Of a DNA stretch of 15,952 bases, positions 1 to 9,005 are shown one piece after another. How positions within the stretch are numbered: the stretch's first letter is position 1; every line of letters starts with the position of its first letter. This stretch comes from an uncultured Leptotrichia sp. (GTDB taxonomy: Bacteria > Fusobacteriota > Fusobacteriia > Fusobacteriales > Leptotrichiaceae). The stretch is taken from NCBI GenBank assembly GCA_938017765.1, contig CALIJH010000135.1, positions 1-15,952 on the forward strand. The letters are read 5' to 3'. The notes under the pieces were generated by a model. That model was not told the DNA's origin, ran no database searches, and was given only the letters and a program-made list of their open reading frames with translations. The translations under genes were made by a program, and so were the position numbers.

Positions 1-107
1 TATATATTTTTAAAAATCAACAGATATTATTTTTATTGATTTTATAAATATAGTAGAATATATAGAATTTATGATTTGGTAATTTTATTTAATTTATGAG
101 ACAGCCC
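1..107. repeat. Right end of a MITE-like dispersed repeat, cut by the window edge
   Basis: Positions 22-107 align with 10640-10725 in the same orientation. By hand, about 46 of the first 55 positions are identical, falling to about two thirds near the end, which is about three quarters overall. Read on the minus strand the outer end is GGGCTGTCTCATAA, close to the terminal inverted repeats of the complete-looking copy at 10556-10725 and to the ends of the hairpin at 7421-7506. The left part lies outside the window. No transposase is visible, so this is either a non-autonomous element or the remnant end of an insertion sequence. It lies just downstream of the autotransporter stop and may affect transcription ending there. 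Confidence 0.6.
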
Positions 108-142
108 TTTTTTATAGATGAATAATCATCTTAAAAATATCA

Positions 143-3100
143 TTAGTATATAGCTCTAAATCCTATTCCTCCTCTTATATTTTCTCCTTTCGTGTCATAT
201 CCTGCATTTATTGTTACTCCAAATCTTGTATTCTCTATTCCTATATTCAAGTCCGTTTTGAAGCTTCCTTTCCTGTTCTCTTTTTCTCCCCTTATATTAA
301 ACCATTCCGAATCCGTATATCCTACTCTTGCCTTATTTTTCCTGTCATTTACTTTTCCAAGCTCACTTTCATACCCTATTCCAAGTGAGGCAGTAAATGT
401 TGCTTTTTTCGCAAACGGTTGTCTATAATTGAATTCTATTCCCGCTTCAGGCACTATCGAGTAATAGCTGTTATCTTTTATTTCCAGTCTTACTTCACCT
501 GTCTTTTCTTTTATCTTTCCTGTCTTTCCGTATTCAAACTTTATACTTCCATACGGTCTTATGCTCGTTCTTTCACTCGTTCGAAACTCTTTACTCATTT
601 CATTTTTCATTGCCACTCCGTATGATGTATAATCTGATTTTGCTTTGAATATTTCATCTACTACAAGGTATCTTCTTTCCATTTCACTTCTGCTTACAAA
701 TCCTTCTCCTGATATTGTCCATTTCAGACTTCCGTTATTGTCAAAGGCTTTTGTATTATATAGTCCCAATTTTACCATTGTAGTATTCTCTTTTGATTTT
801 CCTATATCCTTGAATTTAAATCTGTTATGTATCACTCCCGCATACCAGCCCGAGCTGTTTCCGAGTTTCAACGTTTCATTCCCGCTTATATACGCTATTC
901 CGTATGCGTTACTTGTATAGTTTATTATCCCTGCCGTATCTGTCTTATACTCATCTCTTATACCGAATGTCGTTATCTTGTTGGATTTCTTGGACTGATT
1001 TTCCCAATTGTCATTGAGTTTATTTATCTCTCTGTCAAGGGCTTTTCCTGTATTGCTTATTCTCTGCTGTACATTTGCATACTGGTGTCCCATCATTTCG
1101 TCAAATGCCTGATAAAGCAGGATTTCTTCATTATTTCCTATTGCATTCAGTTTGTTGAATAATGCTTTTTCTCTTGAATCAAGAGCATTCTTATCATATC
1201 TCTTTTCAAGCCCTTCAGTAAAGTTGTATGTATCCCTTGTTGTATCTTTATCCCTTGCAAATGCCGAATATGTTCTCTTTGCCATATACAGTTTATTTAT
1301 TGTTCCCGTTCTTCCTGCAAGTGTCGCTGTCGCACTCCATGTCAATGCTCCAGAATATATATTCCAGCTGTTTATACTGCTGTCCTCTATCGTTCTGTTA
1401 TACGGTTCGAGTAATTCTCCGCTTACTTCTATTGCTTTACTGTTCGTTTTGCTTGCAGCTTCGGAACCTATAATGAGGTCTGCCGAGGATGTTACATTAT
1501 CCAGTCCTACTATAGGATTTGTCTTTCTTAGTGTATCTATATACATTCCTATCGGTGAATGCAGCATATTTCTTTCCCCTTCTGTTACCGTTACAGGTTC
1601 GGGTGTCACTTCCACTCCATTTATATACACTCTTGCAGTCGGTGAACCTTTAGGAGCTTTTATCCTTACATTTCCTACTTCCTTACTTGTGTTTGAACCC
1701 GGTCCTCCTGATTCTTCCTCTTCATTTTCTGCCGCTCCACTCCGTCCAAGTATTATTGTTCCTCTATTTATTATCATTCCTCCCCTTGCCTGAAAGTATC
1801 CTGCTCCTTTTCTCGATACTATATGGATTGTTCCCGTATTTTCAAGTACGGAATTTTTTCCTGCATACAGTCCTATCACTCCACTTACATTTTCAGGGTC
1901 TGCTCCCGGCGCAGTCTGTATTATACCCTCATTTTTCCCTCTTGCACCTTCATCAAGGAGCATTCCTATTGTTCCTTTGGCTCCAAGATTTATTGTCCCT
2001 CTGTTTATAGCAGTGGAATTTGTTCCCGTTGCATACATTCCTATACTGTCTGCTCCGTTCACGTTTATTGTTCCCTCATTTATTATATTTCCTGTATCCT
2101 GTTTTCTGTATCCTGCCGCCATTCCTATCGCATATTTTCTGTCGTCCATATTTATAGGCTCTATATCCGAAGCTCCTACCGTTATTATTCCTGTCGAACT
2201 GTTTCTAGATGTACCTCCTTTCATTGAGTACATTCCTACGTTTCCTATTCCTGAGCCTAAATTTATGTTTCCGTTATTTGTAACATTATTTCCCGCCGTA
2301 TAAAGTCCATAGCTTTCATTTCCTGTACCTGTTACATCGGCATTATTTACTACGGTTCCGTTTCTTGATGACGAATATACATATATTCCTTTATTCCCAA
2401 GAGTTACATTTCCTGATGATGTCAAATCAAAATTATAGCTCCCCTCATTTGACACTATTCCGTAAGAATTTTCTCCTATCGTCATATTTCCATTCCCTAT
2501 TACTGTTCCTCCTCCATTTTCGAGGTACACTCCTGTCGAATTATCATTTCCGACTGATATATTTCTGAATGTTACGCCATTTCCTTTTGAGTATATTCCA
2601 ACAGAGCCGTTTCCACCTGTTATATCTCCTGTGCCTGAAATATTGTCTGTTCCGTATATACCGATAGAGTTATTTCCACCTGTTATGTTTCCTGATGATG
2701 TTATATTATTTACTCCGTATATACCCGTCGAATTTTCTCCTGTTGTTATATTTCCCGATGGTGTTATATTATTTACTCCATATATGCCGAACGAGTCATT
2801 TCCTCCTGTTATGTTTCCTGATGATGTTATATTGTTTTTCCCGTATATACCGACAGAATTATCTCCCGTTGTTATACTTCCGATACTTGCAATATTATTT
2901 ATTCCGTATATGCCGACTGCGTTGCTTCCTCCTGTTATGTTTCCGTTATTTTTAAGCTGTATGTTATCCACTGTTGTAAGCATTCCTATACTCGGATTAT
3001 TAAGGTTTGAAGCATTTCCTACTTGTATATCTCCGTTATTTTCAGCTATATAGTTACTTCCTTTTGCATACATTCCTATTGTATTTTCTCCTGAAAGCCT

Positions 3101-6100
3101 TATTGTCGAAGTGTTATTTATCCTTCTTGCTCCTGCACCCGTTCCGTCATACACTATACCTACTGCTTTATTTCCTGTACCTGTTATTGTTCCCGCATTT
3201 AAGACTTCGTTATTTACTCCGTCAGCCGCAAATATTCCTGTGGACTTGTTGCCCAATGTTATTGTACCGTTATTTGCTATTTTGGAATCGGATTTACCGT
3301 AGAGAGCCGTGGAGTTTTCTCCTAAAGTTATGTTACCGTTATTAGTTATTTCAGAAAATTTACCGTAAATAGCCGATGAACCTGTACCCGAAAGGTTGAT
3401 TGTACCGCTGTTTATGAGCTTTATGGCGCTTACGTTAGTTGTATTCGGATTTTCCTGAGCTATTACATTTTGATTAGGTTTTGTTCCTGTTATCGTAGTT
3501 CCCGCTTTTATGTCTACGGATGAGTTTGCCACGTCTATTCTGTTATATGCATCATTGGCATTGTCAAGGTTTACATTCGAGTCTACATTAAACTGACTTT
3601 TATGCAGCTTGTATATTTTATATATTGAGCTTCCTGTTATTGTAGGAGTTGATGTTCCTCCAAAGTTAGGAGTGCCGACTGCTGAACTCAAATTTACAGT
3701 TACATTGGAAGCTGCCAGCAGTGTAGACTTGTCGTTCATATTCAAAGTAAGATTTCCCATGGTATCATTAAATACATCATCGTTAAATGTATTAAGTGCG
3801 GGCATTCCTCCATTACCCTGAACATAAAATACTGTTCCGCCTTCTTTTATATCTGCTTTTACTTTTCCTGCCAGCACTATTTTCCCGTTTTTTGTAGTGT
3901 CATAATGCACATTTCCGCTTCCGTCTTTATAGAAGAAAGCATTGTTGAAAGTCAGGGCATTATTCCCTGTAACAAGATTTACTGTAGCTGTCGGACTGCC
4001 TGTCGTACCAAGGGTTACAGTCCCTCCGTTGGAGTATACGTTTACAGCGCCGTCATTTGCTTCAACTTTTGTATTTTCTACGATAAGGTTTGTATTTCCT
4101 GTTCCTATATTGACAAAGTCTTTATTTCTTGATACATAAAGACCTATGGAAGATTTTCCTGCCACTTTTATACTACTGTCAGTTCCTGTTGATTTTAAAT
4201 ATCCTCCATCCAGAGCTGCCAATCCAACTGTTCCCTCGTTATCATTTTTTTGAGTACCGTCAAGTATCAGTTTTCCTGTATTTGTAACATTTGCATTATC
4301 AGAAACAATCCCTTTTACTGCTTTTCCTGTTATTGTTATTTCTCCTGTATTAGTTACTTTTGCTCTGCTGTTATTGACATAATCTCTAACAATCTGTACA
4401 TTTCCTGAAACAAGATTTTTTAATATTCCTCTTGCAAATATTCCTGTAGAGTCTTCAGATTTATTCATAGAAATTTTTGCTTCATTTGTTACTAATGAAA
4501 TATTACGGTCATAAGTATGGCTTCCGCTAACTACTTGATTGTCATAATACTCTCCATTTACATAAATAGCTGTATTATTTTTAGTTTCATCAGCTATAAG
4601 AGTGCTGTCAGTATTTTTTATATTTATATGTCCTCTTTTTATATATATCAATTGGTTATTATCACCCTTAGATACTATATCTACAAGCCCTTTATGTCCG
4701 GCAGGTGCGTTTGGAGAAGTTCCTCCCGGATTTGCTATCTCTACACCTGTATCTGAGGCAGAATATATAGGCTCAAATAGCATTCCAACAGAATTTTTAC
4801 CGTTCATTCTTAATTTTAATATAGAAGGCAAAGTTTTATCAGGAAACTGTACCACTCTATTAGGAGTACCGTCATATCCTGTGCTTGTATCATTTTGGTC
4901 AAATACATTAACACCTCCTTCAAAATACGGATTTCCTCTATTATAATAAAATGCCATTCCTACTGAATTATCTCCATTGAATACCATAGGTTTATGCAGT
5001 AATATTTCTAAATTTTTATCTTGAAAACTTGTTTGACTTTGAGCATAGTTTATCCCTGATATAATTCCTCTTGCACCTTTGCCATTAAATATAATATCTC
5101 CATTGTTTACTATTGTTGAAGCACCTTGGTTAGCACCAACTGTTTGCAAAGAAGCAAAAGTATCTTTTTCACCATTTAGAGTTATCTTCCCTTTATCACC
5201 ATTTACAAAAAATAATCTTTCAGGATGTCCACCTTGATCAAAAACCACAGACGACATAATATAATTATTCTTTCCGCTTGCTGATGTTGTTATACTTCCT
5301 TGATTATACACACCCACATTATATCCCATTCTATTGACAGTATGTTTCAAACCTGCCATTACTAATCTATTTCCATCTATATTTATTTTTGTTTTTTCAG
5401 ATATATTTATTGTTGTGTCAGCATAAGATAAATTTAAATCTCCCCAAAATAAAAATCTACGAAAATGATATTGTTGAGGAAAACGAGGATCGGGTTCATC
5501 TTCTACAAATTCCTGCCCGCTATAATTTATTGTAACATCTTTTATATCCATTCTTTGTCCACTGGCAGTCCTCATAGCTGCATAAGCTGCATATCTTGCT
5601 GGATAACGAGCTGTTCCCCAATTTTTACCATAATCCTGTCCTTGTGTTCTACTTATATCACCTGTATAAGTGTACGCTACCTCATGCTGTGAACCTCCCA
5701 AATGTGTCTTATTTACAACTCCTTTAAAAGTTACTCCTTCTGTCCACATATCATAAGTATCACCTTTTGAATTGACATTTATAGTTCCTCCAATAGCACT
5801 TGTCTGTGTCATAGGTGCTATATCTACATAAGTTCTGGCATTTCCATACTCAGAAGATACTATTACTTGATTTGTATAATCCGGACTATTTGGTTTTTGA
5901 CTATTTAATATAAATGCTTCATTTCCATTTCCACCTCTAATATTTGTTATTTTATCTACTTGAATTTGTGCTATGTTTACTCTATTTATAACAGGATTTG
6001 GTGTACTGAAACTTTTCACTCCCGGCACATCAGGTGTCGTTACTTCGGGAGTTGCAACTATTGCAGGACTTTTACTTATATTTCTCGGATTCACACTATT

Positions 6101-6736
6101 TCTGGGTCTTACTGTCGCTGCCAGTTCCAACGGTACGGGATAATCTGTTTCAGGTCCCGTAACTGCAAGTCCATATCTATTATTTCCTGCTCCCCTTACA
6201 CCTGTCGATGCCGAAGTCAGATCATTTATTCCTGCGTATCTTCCCATTATATCAGAATAAAACTGACTTGTAGGTGATACATATCTGTTTATCTCATTTT
6301 CTCCCGTTTCTCTTTTAAATATATTTTCATATGGATATTTTTCGAGTTTATCTTTTCTTCCTGCGTACGATTTTCTCTGACTGTTAAACTCATATCCCAT
6401 GCCGAATTGCCACGATGACCACGGAGACTTTACTACATGGTCTCCCTGTTCCATTAGTTGGATAAGTTCCAGATTTGCACTTCTTAATAACTTGTTGTTT
6501 GCTGCTCTTGTTTGTCTGAAGAGCGATTTCATTTCTCCTATTGAGGTGTTTAATTCCCTTTTTGTCTGATTTATACTTTTTTCAGTATTTTTTACTTCTG
6601 TAGATGTTACTTCCGCAAGAGATAGCATTCCCATAAGTAAAAAGCTTAATAATAAGGCTCTTGTATATTTTATGTCTTTGCATCTTTTTGCCAAAGTCCT
6701 TAAATCCTTTTCCATTCTTTTCAAATTATTACTCAT
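143..6736 (-). CDS. Large type V autotransporter (Leptotrichiaceae-type), probable surface adhesin
   Basis: This 2197-residue outer-membrane protein displays a long passenger on the cell surface. Residues 1-26 are a long basic n-region, 27-41 the hydrophobic signal core with likely cleavage after LSLA, about 44-95 a heptad-like coiled segment, and 98-119 the GDHVVKSPWSSWQFG-type motif seen in this family. Residues 199-250 are proline-rich. The passenger (about 250-1900) is made of short, irregular, Asn/Gly/Thr-rich units of the form 'NNGxIxxGxxSxGIY', as expected of a right-handed beta-helix, and includes a regular 21-residue repeat block. Residues about 1922-2197 alternate polar and aromatic strands and end in FRAIY, a typical beta-barrel translocator with a terminal aromatic residue. 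The start ATG has AGGAG ten bases upstream. There is no cysteine after the signal. The receptor and any proteolytic cleavage are unknown. Adhesion is inferred from the family, not shown by the sequence. Confidence 0.93.
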   Translation of the reverse strand: MSNNLKRMEKDLRTLAKRCKDIKYTRALLLSFLLMGMLSLAEVTSTEVKNTEKSINQTKRELNTSIGEMKSLFRQTRAANNKLLRSANLELIQLMEQGDHVVKSPWSSWQFGMGYEFNSQRKSYAGRKDKLEKYPYENIFKRETGENEINRYVSPTSQFYSDIMGRYAGINDLTSASTGVRGAGNNRYGLAVTGPETDYPVPLELAATVRPRNSVNPRNISKSPAIVATPEVTTPDVPGVKSFSTPNPVINRVNIAQIQVDKITNIRGGNGNEAFILNSQKPNSPDYTNQVIVSSEYGNARTYVDIAPMTQTSAIGGTINVNSKGDTYDMWTEGVTFKGVVNKTHLGGSQHEVAYTYTGDISRTQGQDYGKNWGTARYPARYAAYAAMRTASGQRMDIKDVTINYSGQEFVEDEPDPRFPQQYHFRRFLFWGDLNLSYADTTINISEKTKINIDGNRLVMAGLKHTVNRMGYNVGVYNQGSITTSASGKNNYIMSSVVFDQGGHPERLFFVNGDKGKITLNGEKDTFASLQTVGANQGASTIVNNGDIIFNGKGARGIISGINYAQSQTSFQDKNLEILLHKPMVFNGDNSVGMAFYYNRGNPYFEGGVNVFDQNDTSTGYDGTPNRVVQFPDKTLPSILKLRMNGKNSVGMLFEPIYSASDTGVEIANPGGTSPNAPAGHKGLVDIVSKGDNNQLIYIKRGHINIKNTDSTLIADETKNNTAIYVNGEYYDNQVVSGSHTYDRNISLVTNEAKISMNKSEDSTGIFARGILKNLVSGNVQIVRDYVNNSRAKVTNTGEITITGKAVKGIVSDNANVTNTGKLILDGTQKNDNEGTVGLAALDGGYLKSTGTDSSIKVAGKSSIGLYVSRNKDFVNIGTGNTNLIVENTKVEANDGAVNVYSNGGTVTLGTTGSPTATVNLVTGNNALTFNNAFFYKDGSGNVHYDTTKNGKIVLAGKVKADIKEGGTVFYVQGNGGMPALNTFNDDVFNDTMGNLTLNMNDKSTLLAASNVTVNLSSAVGTPNFGGTSTPTITGSSIYKIYKLHKSQFNVDSNVNLDNANDAYNRIDVANSSVDIKAGTTITGTKPNQNVIAQENPNTTNVSAIKLINSGTINLSGTGSSAIYGKFSEITNNGNITLGENSTALYGKSDSKIANNGTITLGNKSTGIFAADGVNNEVLNAGTITGTGNKAVGIVYDGTGAGARRINNTSTIRLSGENTIGMYAKGSNYIAENNGDIQVGNASNLNNPSIGMLTTVDNIQLKNNGNITGGSNAVGIYGINNIASIGSITTGDNSVGIYGKNNITSSGNITGGNDSFGIYGVNNITPSGNITTGENSTGIYGVNNITSSGNITGGNNSIGIYGTDNISGTGDITGGNGSVGIYSKGNGVTFRNISVGNDNSTGVYLENGGGTVIGNGNMTIGENSYGIVSNEGSYNFDLTSSGNVTLGNKGIYVYSSSRNGTVVNNADVTGTGNESYGLYTAGNNVTNNGNINLGSGIGNVGMYSMKGGTSRNSSTGIITVGASDIEPINMDDRKYAIGMAAGYRKQDTGNIINEGTINVNGADSIGMYATGTNSTAINRGTINLGAKGTIGMLLDEGARGKNEGIIQTAPGADPENVSGVIGLYAGKNSVLENTGTIHIVSRKGAGYFQARGGMIINRGTIILGRSGAAENEEEESGGPGSNTSKEVGNVRIKAPKGSPTARVYINGVEVTPEPVTVTEGERNMLHSPIGMYIDTLRKTNPIVGLDNVTSSADLIIGSEAASKTNSKAIEVSGELLEPYNRTIEDSSINSWNIYSGALTWSATATLAGRTGTINKLYMAKRTYSAFARDKDTTRDTYNFTEGLEKRYDKNALDSREKALFNKLNAIGNNEEILLYQAFDEMMGHQYANVQQRISNTGKALDREINKLNDNWENQSKKSNKITTFGIRDEYKTDTAGIINYTSNAYGIAYISGNETLKLGNSSGWYAGVIHNRFKFKDIGKSKENTTMVKLGLYNTKAFDNNGSLKWTISGEGFVSRSEMERRYLVVDEIFKAKSDYTSYGVAMKNEMSKEFRTSERTSIRPYGSIKFEYGKTGKIKEKTGEVRLEIKDNSYYSIVPEAGIEFNYRQPFAKKATFTASLGIGYESELGKVNDRKNKARVGYTDSEWFNIRGEKENRKGSFKTDLNIGIENTRFGVTINAGYDTKGENIRGGIGFRAIY
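2555..2932 (-). repeat. Six tandem 63-bp units in the autotransporter passenger
   Basis: The units encode residues 1269-1394, each 21 residues long with the pattern GGNxSxGIYGxNNITxSGNIT. The third to fifth units are very similar in DNA: the segment covering TTATATTATTTACTCC recurs at a 63-base spacing (near 2703 and 2766, with a variant near 2829). The first and sixth units are more diverged. The repeat stays in frame, so gain or loss of units would change passenger length without breaking the gene. Confidence 0.85.
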
Positions 6737-6762
6737 TTAAAATCAACTCCTATTCTCAATCT

Positions 6763-6791
6763 ATCATATTGATTTACCTATACAATGTTAC
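6763..6791 (-). promoter_or_regulatory. Possible promoter of the autotransporter gene
   Basis: On the minus strand, GTAACA (6786-6791) is followed after 17 bases by TATGAT (6763-6768). The -10 box matches the consensus at 5 of 6 positions and the -35 box at 4 of 6. Transcription would begin about 22-25 bases before the ATG at 6736. The match is modest in such AT-rich DNA. No operator was recognised. Confidence 0.35.
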
Positions 6792-6924
6792 TCTAAACTC
6801 AATGATAGACTTAAAAACCTAATTACCTTTCTTATCTTTAATTTTACCAAAAACAAAAATATTTTTAAGGAATTTTTTTTAAAATTCAGATTATTTAAAA
6901 ATACGAACTGTCTAAAATCCCATA

Positions 6925-6953
6925 TTTACATTTGATAAAAATTATAGTACAAT
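6925..6953 (+). promoter_or_regulatory. Sigma-70 type promoter for the SemiSWEET gene
   Basis: TTTACA (6925-6930), a 17-base spacer and TACAAT (6948-6953) form a near-consensus promoter. The predicted start, near 6960, leaves a leader of about 25 bases. The ribosome binding site AAAGGAG (6972-6978) lies six bases before the ATG. Confidence 0.65.
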
Positions 6954-6984
6954 AGGAACAGTTTTTTTATGAAAGGAGAGAATT

Positions 6985-7242
6985 ATGACTGAAAAGAATT
7001 TAAAAATTTTGGGGTGGATAGGAACGTTTCTCTCAGTATTGATGTATGTTTCATATATCCCTCAGATAATGGGAAATCTGAGTGGAAACAAAACCCCTTT
7101 TCTACAACCTTTAGCTGCTGCAATAAACTGTACAATATGGACAAGTTACGGATTACTGAAAGAGAAAAAAGATTTGCCTCTCTCAGCAGCAAATCTGCCG
7201 GGGATTATTTTTGGATTATTAGCGACAATAACTGCATTTTGA
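6985..7242 (+). CDS. SemiSWEET family sugar transporter
   Basis: This 85-residue inner-membrane protein of the SWEET/MtN3 (PQ-loop) superfamily is expected to act as a dimer that moves sugars across the membrane by facilitated diffusion. Three hydrophobic segments are visible at about residues 7-29, 41-58 and 65-84, the three-helix bundle of a SemiSWEET. The PQ motif is in YVSYIPQI (P26, Q27). Helix 2 carries AINCTIWTSYGLLK with W52, and helix 3 starts with ANLPGI (N70). The length is normal for the family. The start is fixed by a strong AAAGGAG site six bases upstream. The gene is monocistronic, diverges from the autotransporter gene and converges with trkH. The substrate cannot be told from sequence. 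A sugar fits a saccharolytic fermenter. Confidence 0.9.
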   Translation: MTEKNLKILGWIGTFLSVLMYVSYIPQIMGNLSGNKTPFLQPLAAAINCTIWTSYGLLKEKKDLPLSAANLPGIIFGLLATITAF

Positions 7243-7420
7243 TAATTTTATAAATTATACTATGTTATTGTTAATAGTAGACTTGTATATTATTCTCAAT
7301 AGTAATTACATGTACTGCCTTATTTTTTATTTCGGAAACCACATTATAACTTTATTATCAACACTTGAATAGTCAGGAAATAAAATAATTAATAACTTAT
7401 AAAATTATAAAAAACAAAAA

Positions 7421-7506
7421 GGCTGTTTCAAAAGAAAAACTTAAAAGATAATAATATAAAAAAATATTTTTTTTATCTATTTTATTTTTCCATTTTTGAA
7501 ATAGCC
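7421..7506. terminator. Long inverted repeat between convergent genes, probable bidirectional terminator (MITE-like)
   Basis: GGCTGTTTCAAAA (7421-7433) pairs with TTTTGAAATAGCC (7494-7506) with one mismatch, and the AT-rich inner arms pair further, so most of the 86 bases can fold into one hairpin. On the minus strand the stem is followed by CTTTTTGTTTTTT, a good U-rich tail for ending trkA-trkH transcripts. The plus-strand tail (TCTTTT) is weaker. The arm ends resemble the termini of the repeats at 1-107 and 10556-10725 (shared CTGTYTCA core), so it may be a short member of the same element family now serving as terminator. The rest of 7243-7531 is AT-rich with no gene seen. Confidence 0.6.
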
Positions 7507-7531
7507 TCTTTTAATATTCATCACAATAATT

Positions 7532-8980
7532 TTATTTTATTTTCCATGTTCCCGGTGCAAACAGTATAAGCATAGGATAAATTTCCAGTCTGCCTGCAAG
7601 CATTCCGAAACTCAACACCGATTTGGAAAAATCACTGTATTCGGCAAAACTGAAAGCAGGCCCTACTTTTCCCAAGCCAGGACCTATATTATTAAACGTG
7701 GCGGCAACAGCACTAAAAGCCGTGAGAAAATCTTCCGAATTTACAGATATTATAAGCAGCATAGCCGTAAATAAAATCATATAAACTATAAAATATGCCG
7801 CTACACTTTTCTGAATTTTTATGTCAAGAGGCTTGTTTTCGTATTTCACGGTAACTACTCTATGAGGACTTATCATCTGTTTCACTTCCGAAACGAACAT
7901 TTTTCCCATCATAATGACTCTCGATATTTTCAGCCCTCCAGCCGTAGAACCTGCACAGGCTCCAAAAAACATCAGTATCAGCAGTATTGTCTGAGAAAAT
8001 ACGGGCCATTTTCCAAAATCTGCCGTAGAATATCCCGTAGTCGTCATTACCGAAGATACTGAAAAAAAAGCATCTCTAAAACATTGCCACAGGGATTTAT
8101 AAGTCGAAACTATATTTATCATTATAAGAGCCGTGCTTAAAAAGACGATTATAAGATAGTATTTCAACTCCTCATTGGCAAGAGCTTCTTTTGCTTTTTT
8201 TATAAGTATAAAATAATATATATTAAAATTCACTCCGAAAACGAGCATTCCGACTGCCAGAATCATTTCCACATAGGCACTGTGATAAGGCAGTATACTT
8301 CCGTTTCTTACCCCAAAGCCCCCCGTTCCTGCCGTTCCGAATGCCAGTAATGACGACTCGAACAGATTTAGTCCTCCGAACATAAGTAAAATGATAATAG
8401 CTATCGTCATTACAACATATATTTTATAAAGTACTCTCGCAGTTGTAGAAAGTTTTGATACCAGTTTCCCAAATGTGGGTCCGGGCACTTCAGCTTTCAT
8501 AACATGTACCGAGCTGGGTGAATTTTTAGGAAATATTGCAAGTGCCAGAACTAATACTCCCATTCCTCCTACAAAGTGTGTAAAGCTTCTCCAAAATAAA
8601 TTTGAATGGCTTATTTTAGAAAGGTCGGTTATTATACTCGATCCTGTAGTAGTAAATCCGCTCACCGTTTCAAAAAATGCATCAATAAAAGACGGTATCT
8701 CCTTTGTCATAACAAAAGGTAATGCCCCGAAAGCCGAAAGCAGTATCCACGATAACGAAACTATAACGAAGCCCTCTCTTCCTTGAATTTCAGTATTTTC
8801 AGGCATTTTTCCTGAAAGTATGAAGCCCAATATAACAAGCATCATTATTATTGTGAAATAAGAAAACTTGTAATTCCATGCTTCTTTGTAAATAAAACTG
8901 ATTAATAAAGGCAGAACCATTAATCCCGCTTCAAGTAGAAGTATTCTTCCCACTATAAAACCTATCATTTTTTTGTTCAT
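7532..8980 (-). CDS. trkH: TrkH family potassium uptake protein (membrane pore subunit)
   Basis: This 482-residue inner-membrane subunit forms the ion pathway of the Trk potassium system. It is built from four M1-P-M2 units, and all four filter loops are visible: TTTGSS (110-115), TAGTGGFG (216-223), TTTGYS (313-318) and NNIGPGLG (430-437). The conserved GGMGV (138-142) and the C-terminal GMLAGRLEIYPML (459-471) are also present. The length is normal for TrkH rather than for the shorter KtrB. The start ATG has GGAG about 7-8 bases upstream. It lies 25 bases after trkA on the same strand and is probably transcribed from the trkA promoter. The inverted repeat at 7421-7506 should end the transcript. 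The filter glycines suit K+, but Na+ coupling cannot be judged by eye. Confidence 0.95.
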   Translation of the reverse strand: MNKKMIGFIVGRILLLEAGLMVLPLLISFIYKEAWNYKFSYFTIIMMLVILGFILSGKMPENTEIQGREGFVIVSLSWILLSAFGALPFVMTKEIPSFIDAFFETVSGFTTTGSSIITDLSKISHSNLFWRSFTHFVGGMGVLVLALAIFPKNSPSSVHVMKAEVPGPTFGKLVSKLSTTARVLYKIYVVMTIAIIILLMFGGLNLFESSLLAFGTAGTGGFGVRNGSILPYHSAYVEMILAVGMLVFGVNFNIYYFILIKKAKEALANEELKYYLIIVFLSTALIMINIVSTYKSLWQCFRDAFFSVSSVMTTTGYSTADFGKWPVFSQTILLILMFFGACAGSTAGGLKISRVIMMGKMFVSEVKQMISPHRVVTVKYENKPLDIKIQKSVAAYFIVYMILFTAMLLIISVNSEDFLTAFSAVAATFNNIGPGLGKVGPAFSFAEYSDFSKSVLSFGMLAGRLEIYPMLILFAPGTWKIK

Positions 8981-9005
8981 ATTTTTTCTCCTATTCCCCC
9001 TACCG

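Noticed and set aside
192..6277. Many plus-strand open frames opposite the autotransporter gene
   Set aside because: They are shadows of a repetitive gene with few stops on the opposite strand. They lack ribosome binding sites and show low-complexity hydrophobic or basic products.
6905..6964. GAACTGTCT at 6905 and AACAGTTT near 6957 as a further pair of element ends
   Set aside because: Only AACTGT/ACAGTT pair (six bases), the DNA between them holds a good promoter, and it does not match the internal sequence of the other repeats.
7246..7262. AT-only hairpin (ATAATTT-TAT-AAATTAT) just after the SemiSWEET stop as its terminator
   Set aside because: The seven-pair stem is only A-T pairs and has no T-run behind it. 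The element at 7421-7506 is a better candidate.
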